From: Streptomyces natalensis ATCC 27448
GTDB lineage: Bacteria > Actinomycetota > Actinomycetes > Streptomycetales > Streptomycetaceae
Assembly: GCF_000935125.1 (NCBI RefSeq)
Contig: NZ_JRKI01000017.1
Coordinates: 124,001-188,000 of the forward strand
Reading direction: 5' to 3'
Length of the DNA: 64,000 nucleotides
Part shown: positions 1 to 7,455 of the stretch, piece by piece
Layout of the letters: the number at the start of each line of letters is the position of its first letter
How positions within the stretch are numbered: the stretch's first letter is position 1
Notes under the pieces: model-generated
What the model was told of the DNA's origin: nothing
Database searches by the model: none
The model's input: only the letters and a program-made list of their open reading frames with translations
Made by a program: the position numbers and the translations under genes

Positions 1-116
1 CGGGGACCGGCCGGCTCGCGCCGGTGCTGCGGGCGCTGGTGCGCCTGCCGGTCCCCGTCTTCGGGCTGCTGCTGGGGCGGGAGTGGTTCACGGAGGTGCC
101 CCGCCGGGCGGCGTAG
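1..116 (+). CDS. 3' end of an unidentified gene (cut by window start)
   Basis: An open frame enters from the left edge and ends at the TAG at 114-116. The visible 37 residues are hydrophobic and arginine-rich, with leucine and valine runs followed by a charged end (VPRRAA). There is too little sequence to name a family. The next gene lies on the other strand and its stop is only 4 bp away, so the two are tightly convergent. Confidence 0.5.
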   Translation, partial: GTGRLAPVLRALVRLPVPVFGLLLGREWFTEVPRRAA

Positions 117-119
117 GCG

Positions 120-1745
120 CTACATCGGTTCGGTGGTGGTCAGTTCGCCGTCCTCCAGGGCCAGCCAGCGGGTGATGCCGAGGTCGCGCAGGAACGGCAG
201 GTCGTGGCTGACGACCAGGAGAGCGCCCTGGTAGGACTCCAGGGCCGTGACGAGGCGGCGGACGGAGGCCATGTCGAGGTTGTTCGTCGGCTCGTCCAGC
301 ATCAGCAGCTGCGGCGCCGGTTCGGCCAGCATCAGGGCGGCGAGGGAGGCGCGGAAGCGTTCGCCGCCGGAGAGGGTCGCGGCGTCCTGGTCGGCGCGGG
401 CGCCCTTGAACAGGAAGCGGGCGAGCCGGGCGCGGATGCGGTTGTTGGTGGCGTCCGGGGCGAAGCGGGCGACGTTCTCGACGATGGTCAGGTCGTTGTC
501 GAGGACCTCCAGGCGTTGGGGCAGGAAGCGGTGGGGGACGTGGGTCACGGCCGTTCCCGACCGTGGCGGGAGCTCGCCGGTGAGGGTGCGCAGCAGGGTG
601 GTTTTGCCGCAGCCGTTGCGGCCGGTGAGGGCGATGCGTTCGGGGCCGCGGACCTCCAGGTGGGCGTGGGCGCCGGAGCGGAGGGTGAGGTCGTCGAGGG
701 TCAGGACGGTGCGGCCCGGCGGTACGGCGGTGTGTGGGAGGTCGATGCGGATCTCGTCGTCGTCGCGGACCGCTTCGGCGGCCTCGTCCAGGCGTTCTCT
801 GGCTTCCTTGAGGCGTTCGGTGTGCAGGATGCGGTGTTTGCCGGCGGATACCTGGGCCTCCCTCTTGCGCTCGTTCATGACGATCTTCGGCTCGCGTTTG
901 GTGGCGCTCATCTTGTTGCCGTAGCGGACCCGGCGGGCCAACTTGACGTGGGCGTCGGTCAGTTCGCGCTTCTGGCGCCGGACGTCGGCCTCGGCGACCC
1001 GCATCATGCGCTCGGCGGCCTCCTGCTCGACGGCCAGGGCCTGTTCGTAGGCGGTGAAGTTGCCGCCGTACCAGTGGATCTCTCCGGCGCGGAGGTCGGC
1101 GATCCGGTCGACGCGTTCGAGGAGTTCGCGGTCGTGGCTGACGACCAGGAGGACGCCGGACCAGCCGCTGACCGCGTCGTAGAGCCGCCGGCGGGCGGTG
1201 CGGTCGAGGTTGTTGGTGGGTTCGTCCAGCAGGAGGACGTCCGGGCGGCGCAGGAGGAGCGCGGCCAGGCGGAGCAGGACGCATTCGCCGCCGGAGACCT
1301 CGCCGATGGTGCGGTCGAGGTCGAGGGCGGACAGTCCCAGCTGGTCGAGGGTGGCGCGGGCGCGTTCCTCGACGTCCCAGTCTTCGCCGATGGCGGTGAA
1401 GTGCTCCTCGCCGGTCTCGCCGCGCTCGATGGCGTGCAGGGCGGCGCGGGTCTCGGCGATGCCGAGGGCCTGGTCGACGCGGAGGTGGGTGTCGAGCGGG
1501 GCGTGCTGCGGGAGGTGGCCGACCTCGCCGGCGATGCGCACCCGGCCGGCGGTCGGGGTCAGTTCGCCCGCGATCAGCTTCAACAGGGTGGATTTCCCTG
1601 CCCCGTTGAGGCCGATGAGGCCGGTACGGCCGGGGCCGACGGCGAGCTGGAAATCGTCCAGTACGGGGGTGCCGTCGGGCCAGGCGAAGGTGAGGTCGGT
1701 GCAGGTGAGGGAGGGGGCGGAGGGGGTGGGGCGGGGCTTTGACAT
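120..1745 (-). CDS. ABC-F family ATPase (ribosome-protection or translation-factor type)
   Basis: A 541-residue soluble protein with two ABC ATPase domains and no membrane segments, which defines the ABC-F class. The first Walker A (GLNGAGKS) is at about residues 45-52 and the second reads TGRNGCGKTT. Both halves have SGGE signatures and Walker B with DEPTNNLD. A basic, coiled-coil-like linker separates them, as in ABC-F proteins that enter the ribosomal E site. Known members either protect ribosomes from macrolides, lincosamides or pleuromutilins, or act as housekeeping translation factors. The sequence does not say which. The ATG at 1745 follows AGGAGACC. A promoter-like element about 320 bp upstream suggests a long leader, as seen for attenuated ABC-F resistance genes. 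Confidence 0.9.
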   Translation of the reverse strand: MSKPRPTPSAPSLTCTDLTFAWPDGTPVLDDFQLAVGPGRTGLIGLNGAGKSTLLKLIAGELTPTAGRVRIAGEVGHLPQHAPLDTHLRVDQALGIAETRAALHAIERGETGEEHFTAIGEDWDVEERARATLDQLGLSALDLDRTIGEVSGGECVLLRLAALLLRRPDVLLLDEPTNNLDRTARRRLYDAVSGWSGVLLVVSHDRELLERVDRIADLRAGEIHWYGGNFTAYEQALAVEQEAAERMMRVAEADVRRQKRELTDAHVKLARRVRYGNKMSATKREPKIVMNERKREAQVSAGKHRILHTERLKEARERLDEAAEAVRDDDEIRIDLPHTAVPPGRTVLTLDDLTLRSGAHAHLEVRGPERIALTGRNGCGKTTLLRTLTGELPPRSGTAVTHVPHRFLPQRLEVLDNDLTIVENVARFAPDATNNRIRARLARFLFKGARADQDAATLSGGERFRASLAALMLAEPAPQLLMLDEPTNNLDMASVRRLVTALESYQGALLVVSHDLPFLRDLGITRWLALEDGELTTTEPM

Positions 1746-2062
1746 ACAGGTCTCCTGGTGCGCGGGGCGGGACGTGGGGACTGCGCAGGGAGACACCGCG
1801 GGAGATCGTCGTCGGGTGCACCGGGGTACGCCGTGCAGGGTGGCCGTGCCGGCCGGGCCCTGCAGGGGCCGTTCAGGCGGCCGTGCGGGTACGCCGAGGT
1901 CGCGGACGGTCGGCCGCGCGATGCCGGTGCACTGCGGCGATCCGGATGGGGATCGCGGGCGCGGGGCATATCGCGGGGCGCGGTGTCTCAGGACCTCAGA
2001 CGAGCAACGGCCTTCTCCTGTCGGGACGGTGGCGCCGTGGCGGCGCGCTGGAACCGGTGATG

Positions 2063-2091
2063 ACCGTACGCGCACCGCCACGGAAACGCAA
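2063..2091 (-). promoter_or_regulatory. Putative promoter for the ABC-F gene, giving a leader of about 310 nt
   Basis: On the minus strand TTGCGT (2091-2086) is separated by 17 bp from TACGGT (2068-2063), a fair match to a sigma-70-type promoter. Transcription would begin near 2055 and leave about 310 nt before the ABC-F start. The -35 lies inside the palindrome at 2084-2111. This is inferred from sequence only. Confidence 0.35.
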
Positions 2092-2111
2092 ACGCTATTT
2101 TCGTTGCGTTT
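2084..2111. promoter_or_regulatory. AT-rich palindrome, TetR-type operator candidate
   Basis: The arms AAACGCAAACG and CGTTGCGTTT flank a 7-bp AT-rich centre in otherwise very GC-rich DNA. Size and symmetry suit a TetR-family operator. It overlaps the candidate -35 box of the ABC-F gene and lies just beyond the stop codon of the P450 gene, so it probably controls the ABC-F gene. Confidence 0.45.
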
Positions 2112-2130
2112 GCCTGAGCCCTCTTGAGCT

Positions 2131-3603
2131 CTACGGAGCGGGGGTGCGCGGTCGCAGCCGTACGCGCGCCGGGCCCGTCGCCTGGAGGGTGATCCCGGCC
2201 GCCACCGGCACCTCCTCGTCCACCGCCTCCAGTTCGTACGCGCGCAGCAGCGTCGCCAGCGCCAGTACGGATTCCAGCATCGAGAAGTGCTGGCCGATGC
2301 AGGCGCGCGGGCCGCCGCCGAACGGGAACCATGCGTAGCGGTGGCGGGCCGCCTCGCGGTCGGGGGTGAAGCGGTCCGGGTCGAAGCGGTCCGGGTCCGG
2401 CCACAGGTCCGGGTGGCGGTGGGTGACCCAGGGCGAGACGACGACATCGGCGCCGGGCGGGACGGTGAAGCCGCCGAGGGTGGTGGCCTCGACGGCGCGG
2501 CGGCTGATGACCGGGGCCGCCGGGTACAGTCGCATGGCCTCCTTCAACGCCCGCGTCAGGCACGGCAGTCGCTCCAGGTCGGCGGCCGTCGGGGGGCGCG
2601 GGGTGGCGCCCGTGGTGCCGCCCGGTGTGCCCTCCCCCAGGACGCGGTCGATCTCGTCCTGGACGCGCCGCTGCTCCTCGGGGTGGCGGGCGAGGAGGTG
2701 GAGGGTGAAGGCCAGCGAGGTCGCCGTCGTCTCGTGGCCGGCCAGCAGGAAGATCAGGACCTGTTCGCGCACTTCGGTGGCGTCGAGCGAACCGTCCTCG
2801 TCGTTGGCGGCCTCGGTGAGGAGGGTCAGCAGGTCGTCGGCGGCCGACTTGCCCTCTTGAGCCGGTTCGGCCGTCGCGGTCGGCCCGTCGGTCGGCCCGG
2901 TCTGCACGGTCGGCCCGGTCGCCGGGCGTCGCTCCGCGATGATGCGGTCGCACAGTGCGTTCAGCTCGTCGATGGCCGCGCGTGCCTTCCGGTTGCCCGG
3001 GGTGGGCCACTCGCGCGGGATCTTCACGGGGACGTAGGCGCGCCGTACGACATAGGCGTTGATGACCGGAGCGCAGCGGTCGATGGCGTCCACCGCCGCC
3101 TCCGCGTCCGTACCGAACAGGATGCGCGAGACGGTGCGCAGGGCCAGGCGGTTCATTTCGGGGACGAGGTCCACGGTGTGGTCGGCGGCGGTGCGCCAGC
3201 GCGCGGCGACGGCGTCGGCCTCGGCCGTCACGGCGGTCGCACAGCCGTCGACGCGGCGCTTGGTGAACAACGGCTGCACCAGCCGCCGCTGCCGCAGATA
3301 GTCGGCGTCCTGGCTGGTGAGCAGGCCGTTGCCGAAGCTCTGGCGGACCTCCTCGTACAGCGGGTGGTCCTTGCGGAAGGTGACGGCCTCGGAGGCGAGG
3401 ACCTGCTGGACGGCCTCGGGGGCGAAGACCGCGTAGAACACGCTGCGCAGACCGGGCGGGCCGGCCTCCAGGCGGACCACATCGCCGTGTTCGCGCCGGG
3501 CCCGTAAGAAGGTTCCGAGGGAGTCGCGGCGCAGGTCGAGCATCGAGCCGAGGAGGGGGAGGCCGTCGGGGCCGGGGATGGTCATGGTCATGGTCATGGT
3601 CAT
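2131..3603 (-). CDS. Cytochrome P450
   Basis: A 490-residue heme monooxygenase. It shows the I-helix AGHETT oxygen-activation motif, the K-helix ExxR (EAMR) and the heme loop FGGGPRACIG with the cysteine ligand near residue 435. The overall pattern (PGP start, long FG region, FTPDR before the heme loop) is that of the E-class or CYP102/CYP4-like bacterial group rather than short B-class CYPs. The substrate cannot be told. The start at 3603 follows AGGA and opens with four ATG-ACC hexamers, so the protein begins MTMTMTMT. Low-complexity insertions rich in T, G and P lie near residues 225-250 and 320-335. It faces the ferredoxin-like gene across about 70 bp. No ferredoxin reductase is nearby. 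Confidence 0.93.
   Translation of the reverse strand: MTMTMTMTIPGPDGLPLLGSMLDLRRDSLGTFLRARREHGDVVRLEAGPPGLRSVFYAVFAPEAVQQVLASEAVTFRKDHPLYEEVRQSFGNGLLTSQDADYLRQRRLVQPLFTKRRVDGCATAVTAEADAVAARWRTAADHTVDLVPEMNRLALRTVSRILFGTDAEAAVDAIDRCAPVINAYVVRRAYVPVKIPREWPTPGNRKARAAIDELNALCDRIIAERRPATGPTVQTGPTDGPTATAEPAQEGKSAADDLLTLLTEAANDEDGSLDATEVREQVLIFLLAGHETTATSLAFTLHLLARHPEEQRRVQDEIDRVLGEGTPGGTTGATPRPPTAADLERLPCLTRALKEAMRLYPAAPVISRRAVEATTLGGFTVPPGADVVVSPWVTHRHPDLWPDPDRFDPDRFTPDREAARHRYAWFPFGGGPRACIGQHFSMLESVLALATLLRAYELEAVDEEVPVAAGITLQATGPARVRLRPRTPAP
3576..3603 (-). repeat. Hexanucleotide repeat (ATGACC x4) at the P450 start
   Basis: Four perfect tandem copies of ATGACC cover codons 1-8 of the P450 gene and offer four alternative ATG starts in the same frame. 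Only the first is well spaced from the AGGA ribosome site. Confidence 0.85.
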
Positions 3604-3677
3604 GGCGGATTCCTGTCCAGTTCGTGTCCGGAAAACGCGTCGGAGGCCGGGCCGGTACGGCACGTAGCATGGGCCGG

Positions 3678-4094
3678 ATGATCAGCAAGCGTTCCGGCCG
3701 GGCGGCCGCCGAGGCCCCGTGTCGTGTCACCGTCTGCCGCGGCTGCTGCTGCGGCGATCCCGCCAAGATCCCGGGTGTCGACCACAGCGAACAGATTCCG
3801 CGGCTGCGCGCGGCGCTCGCGGGCGCGGCGCCGGTCCGTGCCTCGGAGTGCCTGGACGTGTGTGACCAGGCGAATGTGGTGGTGGTCCAGCCGTCGGCGG
3901 CGGGCCGGGCCGCGGGCGGGCGGCCGGTGTGGCTGGGGCTGGTCAATGACGACGACGCGCTGGCGGACATCGCCTCCTGGATACGGGCCGGGGGCCCGGG
4001 GCTCGCCGAACCGCCGGGGGTGCTCGACCTGTACGCGATCACCGTGTCGCGGCGGGTGCGGGAGGGGTTGGAGGGACAGCCACCCGGGCGATGA
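3678..4094 (+). CDS. Thioredoxin-like [2Fe-2S] ferredoxin domain protein
   Basis: A protein of about 138 residues with a cysteine-rich N-terminus (CRVTVCRGCCCG) and a second pair in the context CLDVCDQ. This is the spacing of the thioredoxin-like 2Fe-2S ferredoxin family, related to the NuoE-type cluster fold. Such proteins carry electrons or have unknown partners in actinobacteria. An in-frame ATG at 3669 is the alternative start, and neither has a strong ribosome site. It is divergent from the P450 gene, so a redox link is possible, but classical P450 partners are 3Fe-4S or adrenodoxin-type ferredoxins. Confidence 0.75.
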   Translation: MISKRSGRAAAEAPCRVTVCRGCCCGDPAKIPGVDHSEQIPRLRAALAGAAPVRASECLDVCDQANVVVVQPSAAGRAAGGRPVWLGLVNDDDALADIASWIRAGGPGLAEPPGVLDLYAITVSRRVREGLEGQPPGR

Positions 4095-4152
4095 CCGGCA
4101 CCCGATGCCCAGCCCCATACCGGCGCCCGATACGGGGCCCGAGACCGGCGCC

Positions 4153-4186
4153 GACGATTACCGGAGTCTGACGATTACCGGAGTCT
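4153..4186 (+). promoter_or_regulatory. Two perfect 17-bp direct repeats upstream of the response regulator
   Basis: The unit GACGATTACCGGAGTCT occurs twice with no gap, ending 65 bp before the response-regulator start. OmpR/PhoB-type regulators bind tandem direct repeats as head-to-tail dimers, so this is a candidate autoregulatory site. Confidence 0.5.
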
Positions 4187-4251
4187 TACGGGACGTGTCA
4201 CGGGGCGGGACCGTACTCCCCTCCGGCCCTCCGGTGGTGTTGGCTGGAAAC

Positions 4252-5049
4252 ATGACGTCCCCTGCGTCCCCCCGGCCCTCCGCGGCCGCGCCCGCCGCTC
4301 CCCCGCCGTCCGCGCAGATCCCGCCGCACGGGCCGCCGCGTCGTGTGCTGGTCGTCGAGGACGATCCGACCGTCGCCGAGGTGGTGACCGGCTATCTCGC
4401 CCGTGCCGGGTACGCGATCGAGCACGCCGCCGACGGGTTCGCCGCGCTCGACCGGGCCGCGGCCTTCCGCCCGCATCTGGTCGTCCTCGATCTGATGCTG
4501 CCGGGCATCGACGGCCTGGAGGTGTGCCGGCGGCTGCGCCGGGCGGCCGACGGGCCCGCCGTCCCGGTGGTGATGCTGACGGCACGGGGCGACGAGGCGG
4601 ACCGTATCCTCGGGCTCGAACTGGGCGCGGACGACTACGTCACCAAGCCGTTCAGCCCCCGGGAGCTGGTCCTGCGGATCGGCTCGGTGCTGCGCCGCGC
4701 CGAATCCGCGCCACCGGCCGCGGCGCACTCCCCCGTACTGCGCTGCGGCGACCTCACCGCCGACCCCGGCGGCCGCCGCGCCGACCGGGCCGGGCGCGAA
4801 CTCGCCCTCACGGCCCGAGAGTTCGACCTGCTGGTCTTTCTGATGCGGCACCCGGGGCAGGTCTTCTCGCGGGAGGAGCTGCTGCACCGGGTGTGGGGGT
4901 GGGAGTTCGGGGATCTGTCGACGGTGACGGTGCATGTGCGCCGGCTGCGCGAGAAGATCGAGGACGATCCGGCGGCGCCGGCGCTGGTGACGACGGTGTG
5001 GGGGGCGGGCTATCGCTTCGACCCGGCGGAAGGCGGGCCCCGGACATGA
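4252..5049 (+). CDS. OmpR/PhoB-family response regulator
   Basis: A 265-residue protein with an N-terminal receiver and a C-terminal winged helix. The acidic pocket is VVEDD and the phosphoacceptor is Asp80 in VVLDLMLPG. The switch residues are in MLTARG and the conserved lysine in DDYVTKPF. The output domain shows LTAREFDLL and the recognition region VTVHVRRLREKIE. An extra proline- and alanine-rich stretch of about 30 residues precedes the receiver if the ATG at 4252 is used, so a later start is possible. It overlaps the kinase gene by ATGA, implying translational coupling. Confidence 0.93.
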   Translation: MTSPASPRPSAAAPAAPPPSAQIPPHGPPRRVLVVEDDPTVAEVVTGYLARAGYAIEHAADGFAALDRAAAFRPHLVVLDLMLPGIDGLEVCRRLRRAADGPAVPVVMLTARGDEADRILGLELGADDYVTKPFSPRELVLRIGSVLRRAESAPPAAAHSPVLRCGDLTADPGGRRADRAGRELALTAREFDLLVFLMRHPGQVFSREELLHRVWGWEFGDLSTVTVHVRRLREKIEDDPAAPALVTTVWGAGYRFDPAEGGPRT

Positions 5050-6218
5050 CGGACTTCCTGGTCATCGTGGCCCTGGCCGCGCTCGGCGCGGCCGTCGTCG
5101 GGCTGCTCGCCGCGCCCGCCGTACGGGTGCTGCGGCGGCGTTCGGTCGCGCTGTCGCTGTTCGCGGTGGCGGCGCTGGCGGTGGCCGCGATGGCGGCCGG
5201 GACGGTGGCGGTCGCCCAGGCGATGTTCCTTTCCGGCCATGACCTGGGCGTGGTGATGGCCGTCGTCGGCGTCTCCGGAGTGGTGTCGCTGGCGGCCGCG
5301 CTGCTGTTCGGACGGCGGATCGCCAAGGGCAGCCGGGAGCTGGCACGCTCGGCCCGTACGGTCGGCAGCGAGGGCGGGTTCGTGGCACCCGCCGAGCCGC
5401 CGACGGTCGAACTCGCCGCGCTGTCCCGGGCGTTGGAGGAGACCAGCGGGCGACTGTCGGCGGCCCGGGAGCGGGAACGGGCGATGGATACCGCGCGGCG
5501 CGAGCTGATCGCCGGGATCTCGCACGATCTGCGGACCCCGCTCGCCGGGCTGCGGGCGATGGCCGAGGCGCTGGAGGACGGCGTCGCGGAGGACACCGGG
5601 CGCTATCACTCCCGGATGCGGGTCGAGGTGGACCGGCTGGCGGCGATGGTGGACGACCTCTTCGAACTGTCCCGTATCCAGGCCGGGGCGCTGGCGCTGA
5701 CCTTCTCGCGGGTCTCGGTGTACGACCTGGTGGACGACGCCCTGGCGGGGGCTCGGCCGCTGGCGCGGGCGAGCGGGGTGCGGCTGGTGGACGGCGGGGT
5801 GGCTCCGCTGCCGGTCCGGGTGGATGCGCAGCAGATGACCCGGGTGCTGGGAAATCTGCTGGTCAACGCGATCCGGGCGACGCCGGCGGACGGCACGGTG
5901 GCGGTCAGCGCGCGGCCGGAGGGCGGCCGTGTGGTGCTGGCCGTCCAGGACAGCTGCGGCGGCATCCCGCCGGAGGACCTGCCGCGCGTCTTCGACACGG
6001 GCTGGCGGGGCGCACCCGCCCGCACCCCTCGCTCCCCCATTCTCGGCCTCTCCCCAGGCACGGGAGGTGCCCCCCTCGGCGAGGGCGGAACCGGGGCCGG
6101 CCTCGGCCTGGCGATCGTCCGGGGCATCGTGGAGGCACACGACGGGCGGGCCACGGTACGTAATGCCGGGGCGGGGTGCCGGTTCGAGGTGGAGCTGCCC
6201 GCGGCCGACGGACGTTAG
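5046..6218 (+). CDS. Membrane sensor histidine kinase, partner of the upstream regulator
   Basis: A 390-residue kinase. Two N-terminal membrane spans (about 5-27 and 35-80 with a short loop) leave almost no extracellular sensor. A HAMP-like linker follows, then HisKA with His160 in GISHDLRTPL. The ATPase domain has an N box (LGNLLVNAIRAT), G1 (DSCGGIP) and G2 (GTGAGLGLAIV). About 27 extra residues between G1 and G2, in the ATP-lid, are encoded by a palindromic repeat at 6032-6074. Membrane stress or small hydrophobic ligands are typical signals for kinases of this shape, but the signal here is unknown. Confidence 0.92.
   Translation: MTDFLVIVALAALGAAVVGLLAAPAVRVLRRRSVALSLFAVAALAVAAMAAGTVAVAQAMFLSGHDLGVVMAVVGVSGVVSLAAALLFGRRIAKGSRELARSARTVGSEGGFVAPAEPPTVELAALSRALEETSGRLSAARERERAMDTARRELIAGISHDLRTPLAGLRAMAEALEDGVAEDTGRYHSRMRVEVDRLAAMVDDLFELSRIQAGALALTFSRVSVYDLVDDALAGARPLARASGVRLVDGGVAPLPVRVDAQQMTRVLGNLLVNAIRATPADGTVAVSARPEGGRVVLAVQDSCGGIPPEDLPRVFDTGWRGAPARTPRSPILGLSPGTGGAPLGEGGTGAGLGLAIVRGIVEAHDGRATVRNAGAGCRFEVELPAADGR
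6032..6074 (+). repeat. Dispersed 40-bp palindromic repeat, copy 1 (inside the kinase gene)
   Basis: A C-rich arm (CTCCCCCA) and a G-rich arm with GGGAGGTGCCCCC flank CTCGGCCTC. The same module, in the other orientation, occurs at 25159, 31256 and 32734. It lies in frame in the ATP-lid region of the kinase. Confidence 0.7.
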
Positions 6219-6222
6219 GGGG

Positions 6223-6903
6223 TCAGCGGACGGCGGCCCCCACCTCCGCCGCGGCGAGCGCTATGGACTCTCTGACCGTGTCCAGTGCGGCCGCCCTTTC
6301 CCGGTCGGTCATACGGGCCGGGGCATGGGTGACCACGGGGTTGAGGACCTGGTAGCCGACGAACTCCAGCATGCCGCGGTGGATGTGGAACAGGAAGTCG
6401 TCCATCGCGCCGAGGGCGCCACCGGGCCGGAAGGACTCACTGGACCCGCCGGTCGTGAACAGCAGCATCGCCCGCTTCCCGGCGAGCGCCGCGTCACCGA
6501 AGAGGCCGTGGTCCCCGCCGAAGACGGCGCCCATCACGAAGACGCGGTCCACCCATCCCTTGAGGATGGCGGGCAGCGAGAACCACCACAGCGGGAACGA
6601 CAGCACCAGCAGATCGGCGGCGAGCAGCCGGTCGAGATGGGCCTTGACGACCGCGTCGAGCGTCCCGTCCTTGACCGCGCGCTGCTGCTCGGCCTGCGGC
6701 TTGAAGTGGCCTTCCACCGGCCCGAATTCCTCGCGTCCGAGGGCCGGCGTCCATCCCTCGGAGTAGAGGTCGAGGACGTCGACCCGGTACCCGGCATCGC
6801 GCAGGGCCTGGGCCGCGGTGGCCATCTGGGCGGTGCTGAACGAATGGGGCTCGGGGTGAGCGTGAACGATCAGGGCGGTGGGCGCAGCATCGAAGGTCGA
6901 CAT
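6223..6903 (-). CDS. Flavodoxin-fold NAD(P)H:quinone oxidoreductase
   Basis: A 226-residue protein of the flavodoxin-like NQO/MdaB family (Flavodoxin_2), which uses FMN or FAD to reduce quinones by two electrons. Visible marks are the N-terminal strand and phosphate loop (IVHAHPEPHSFS), the LVLSFPLWWFSLPAILKGWVDRVF segment split over strand and flavin loop, and TTGGSSESF. The ATG at 6903 has no ribosome site. A strong promoter ends a few bases upstream, so the message is probably leaderless. The ArsR-type gene lies upstream in the same direction, and a palindrome sits between the -35 and -10 boxes. Confidence 0.9.
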   Translation of the reverse strand: MSTFDAAPTALIVHAHPEPHSFSTAQMATAAQALRDAGYRVDVLDLYSEGWTPALGREEFGPVEGHFKPQAEQQRAVKDGTLDAVVKAHLDRLLAADLLVLSFPLWWFSLPAILKGWVDRVFVMGAVFGGDHGLFGDAALAGKRAMLLFTTGGSSESFRPGGALGAMDDFLFHIHRGMLEFVGYQVLNPVVTHAPARMTDRERAAALDTVRESIALAAAEVGAAVR

Positions 6904-6909
6904 GGAAGA

Positions 6910-6937
6910 ATCATATCGACATATTGCGATGCGTCAA
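6910..6937 (-). promoter_or_regulatory. Promoter and operator of the quinone reductase gene
   Basis: On the minus strand TTGACG (6937-6932) and TATGAT (6915-6910) are 16 bp apart, close to the sigma-70 consensus. The A of the ATG at 6903 is 7 bp past the -10, where transcription should start. The spacer carries the imperfect palindrome ATCGCAATATGTCGAT, a natural target for the ArsR-type repressor. Confidence 0.65.
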
Positions 6938-6969
6938 TGGGATAGGGCGATGGCCCGTGACGATGGGCC

Positions 6970-7034
6970 GTGTGCCTCGGATGTGCGCCCGGGATGCGTG
7001 CCTCAGATGTGTGCGTCGGATGTGTGCGTCAGAG
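6970..7034 (+). repeat. 13-bp tandem repeat, five copies
   Basis: Five consecutive 13-bp units of the form GTGTGCSTCRGAT run through the end of the ArsR gene. Unit 4 is at 7009-7021 and unit 5 at 7022-7034, which contains the stop codon (7029-7031). Units differ at one to four positions. The array lies between the regulator and the quinone reductase promoter. Confidence 0.8.
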
Positions 7035-7373
7035 GGTGGTGCCGATCGCTCGTGCCACCTGCGTCAGCCGCTCCTCGTCCCGCCGGTAGTGGGTCCACTT
7101 GCCCACCCGGGTGGGACGCACGAGTCCCGCCCGTTCGAGGGTGCTCATATAGCTGGAGACGGTCGACTGCGCGAGACCCGACTTCGCCTGGATGTGGGTG
7201 ACGCACACACCGACCGTCCGGCGGTCCGCGATCGGCTCGTACGCGCTGAAGTGCACCTCGGGGTCCTTGAGCCACTGCATGATCTGGAGACGGGCAGGGT
7301 TGCCGAGGGCCTTGAACACCTCGATCAGATCACCCGACTCCGGTGCCGGTGCCGTTCCCGTCGTCGCGGCCAT
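7029..7373 (-). CDS. ArsR-family winged-helix repressor
   Basis: A 114-residue one-domain regulator. It has the ArsR core ALGNPARLQIMQWL, a recognition helix in SGLAQSTVSSYMSTLERAGL and the wing VGKWTHYRRDE. There is no clear metal box (ELCVCDL type), so it may sense redox state or a small molecule. The ATG at 7373 follows GAGAGG, and a start 14 codons earlier is less likely. It precedes the quinone reductase, whose promoter contains a palindrome, so that gene is the likely target. Confidence 0.88.
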   Translation of the reverse strand: MAATTGTAPAPESGDLIEVFKALGNPARLQIMQWLKDPEVHFSAYEPIADRRTVGVCVTHIQAKSGLAQSTVSSYMSTLERAGLVRPTRVGKWTHYRRDEERLTQVARAIGTTL

Positions 7374-7455
7374 GAGCCACCTCTCTCGCCAGACGCTCCG
7401 AAGACGTTTCGACACACCACGGTATCTCGATGGGTGATCCGCCTCCGGTCCGCGG

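Noticed and set aside
1988..4042. Long open frame opposite the P450 and ferredoxin region
   Set aside because: Arg/Pro-rich shadow of the high-GC third position. It has no domain and crosses a well-supported P450 frame.
6970..7034. 13-bp repeats considered as replication iterons
   Set aside because: No Rep protein and no origin features. The array overlaps a coding end.
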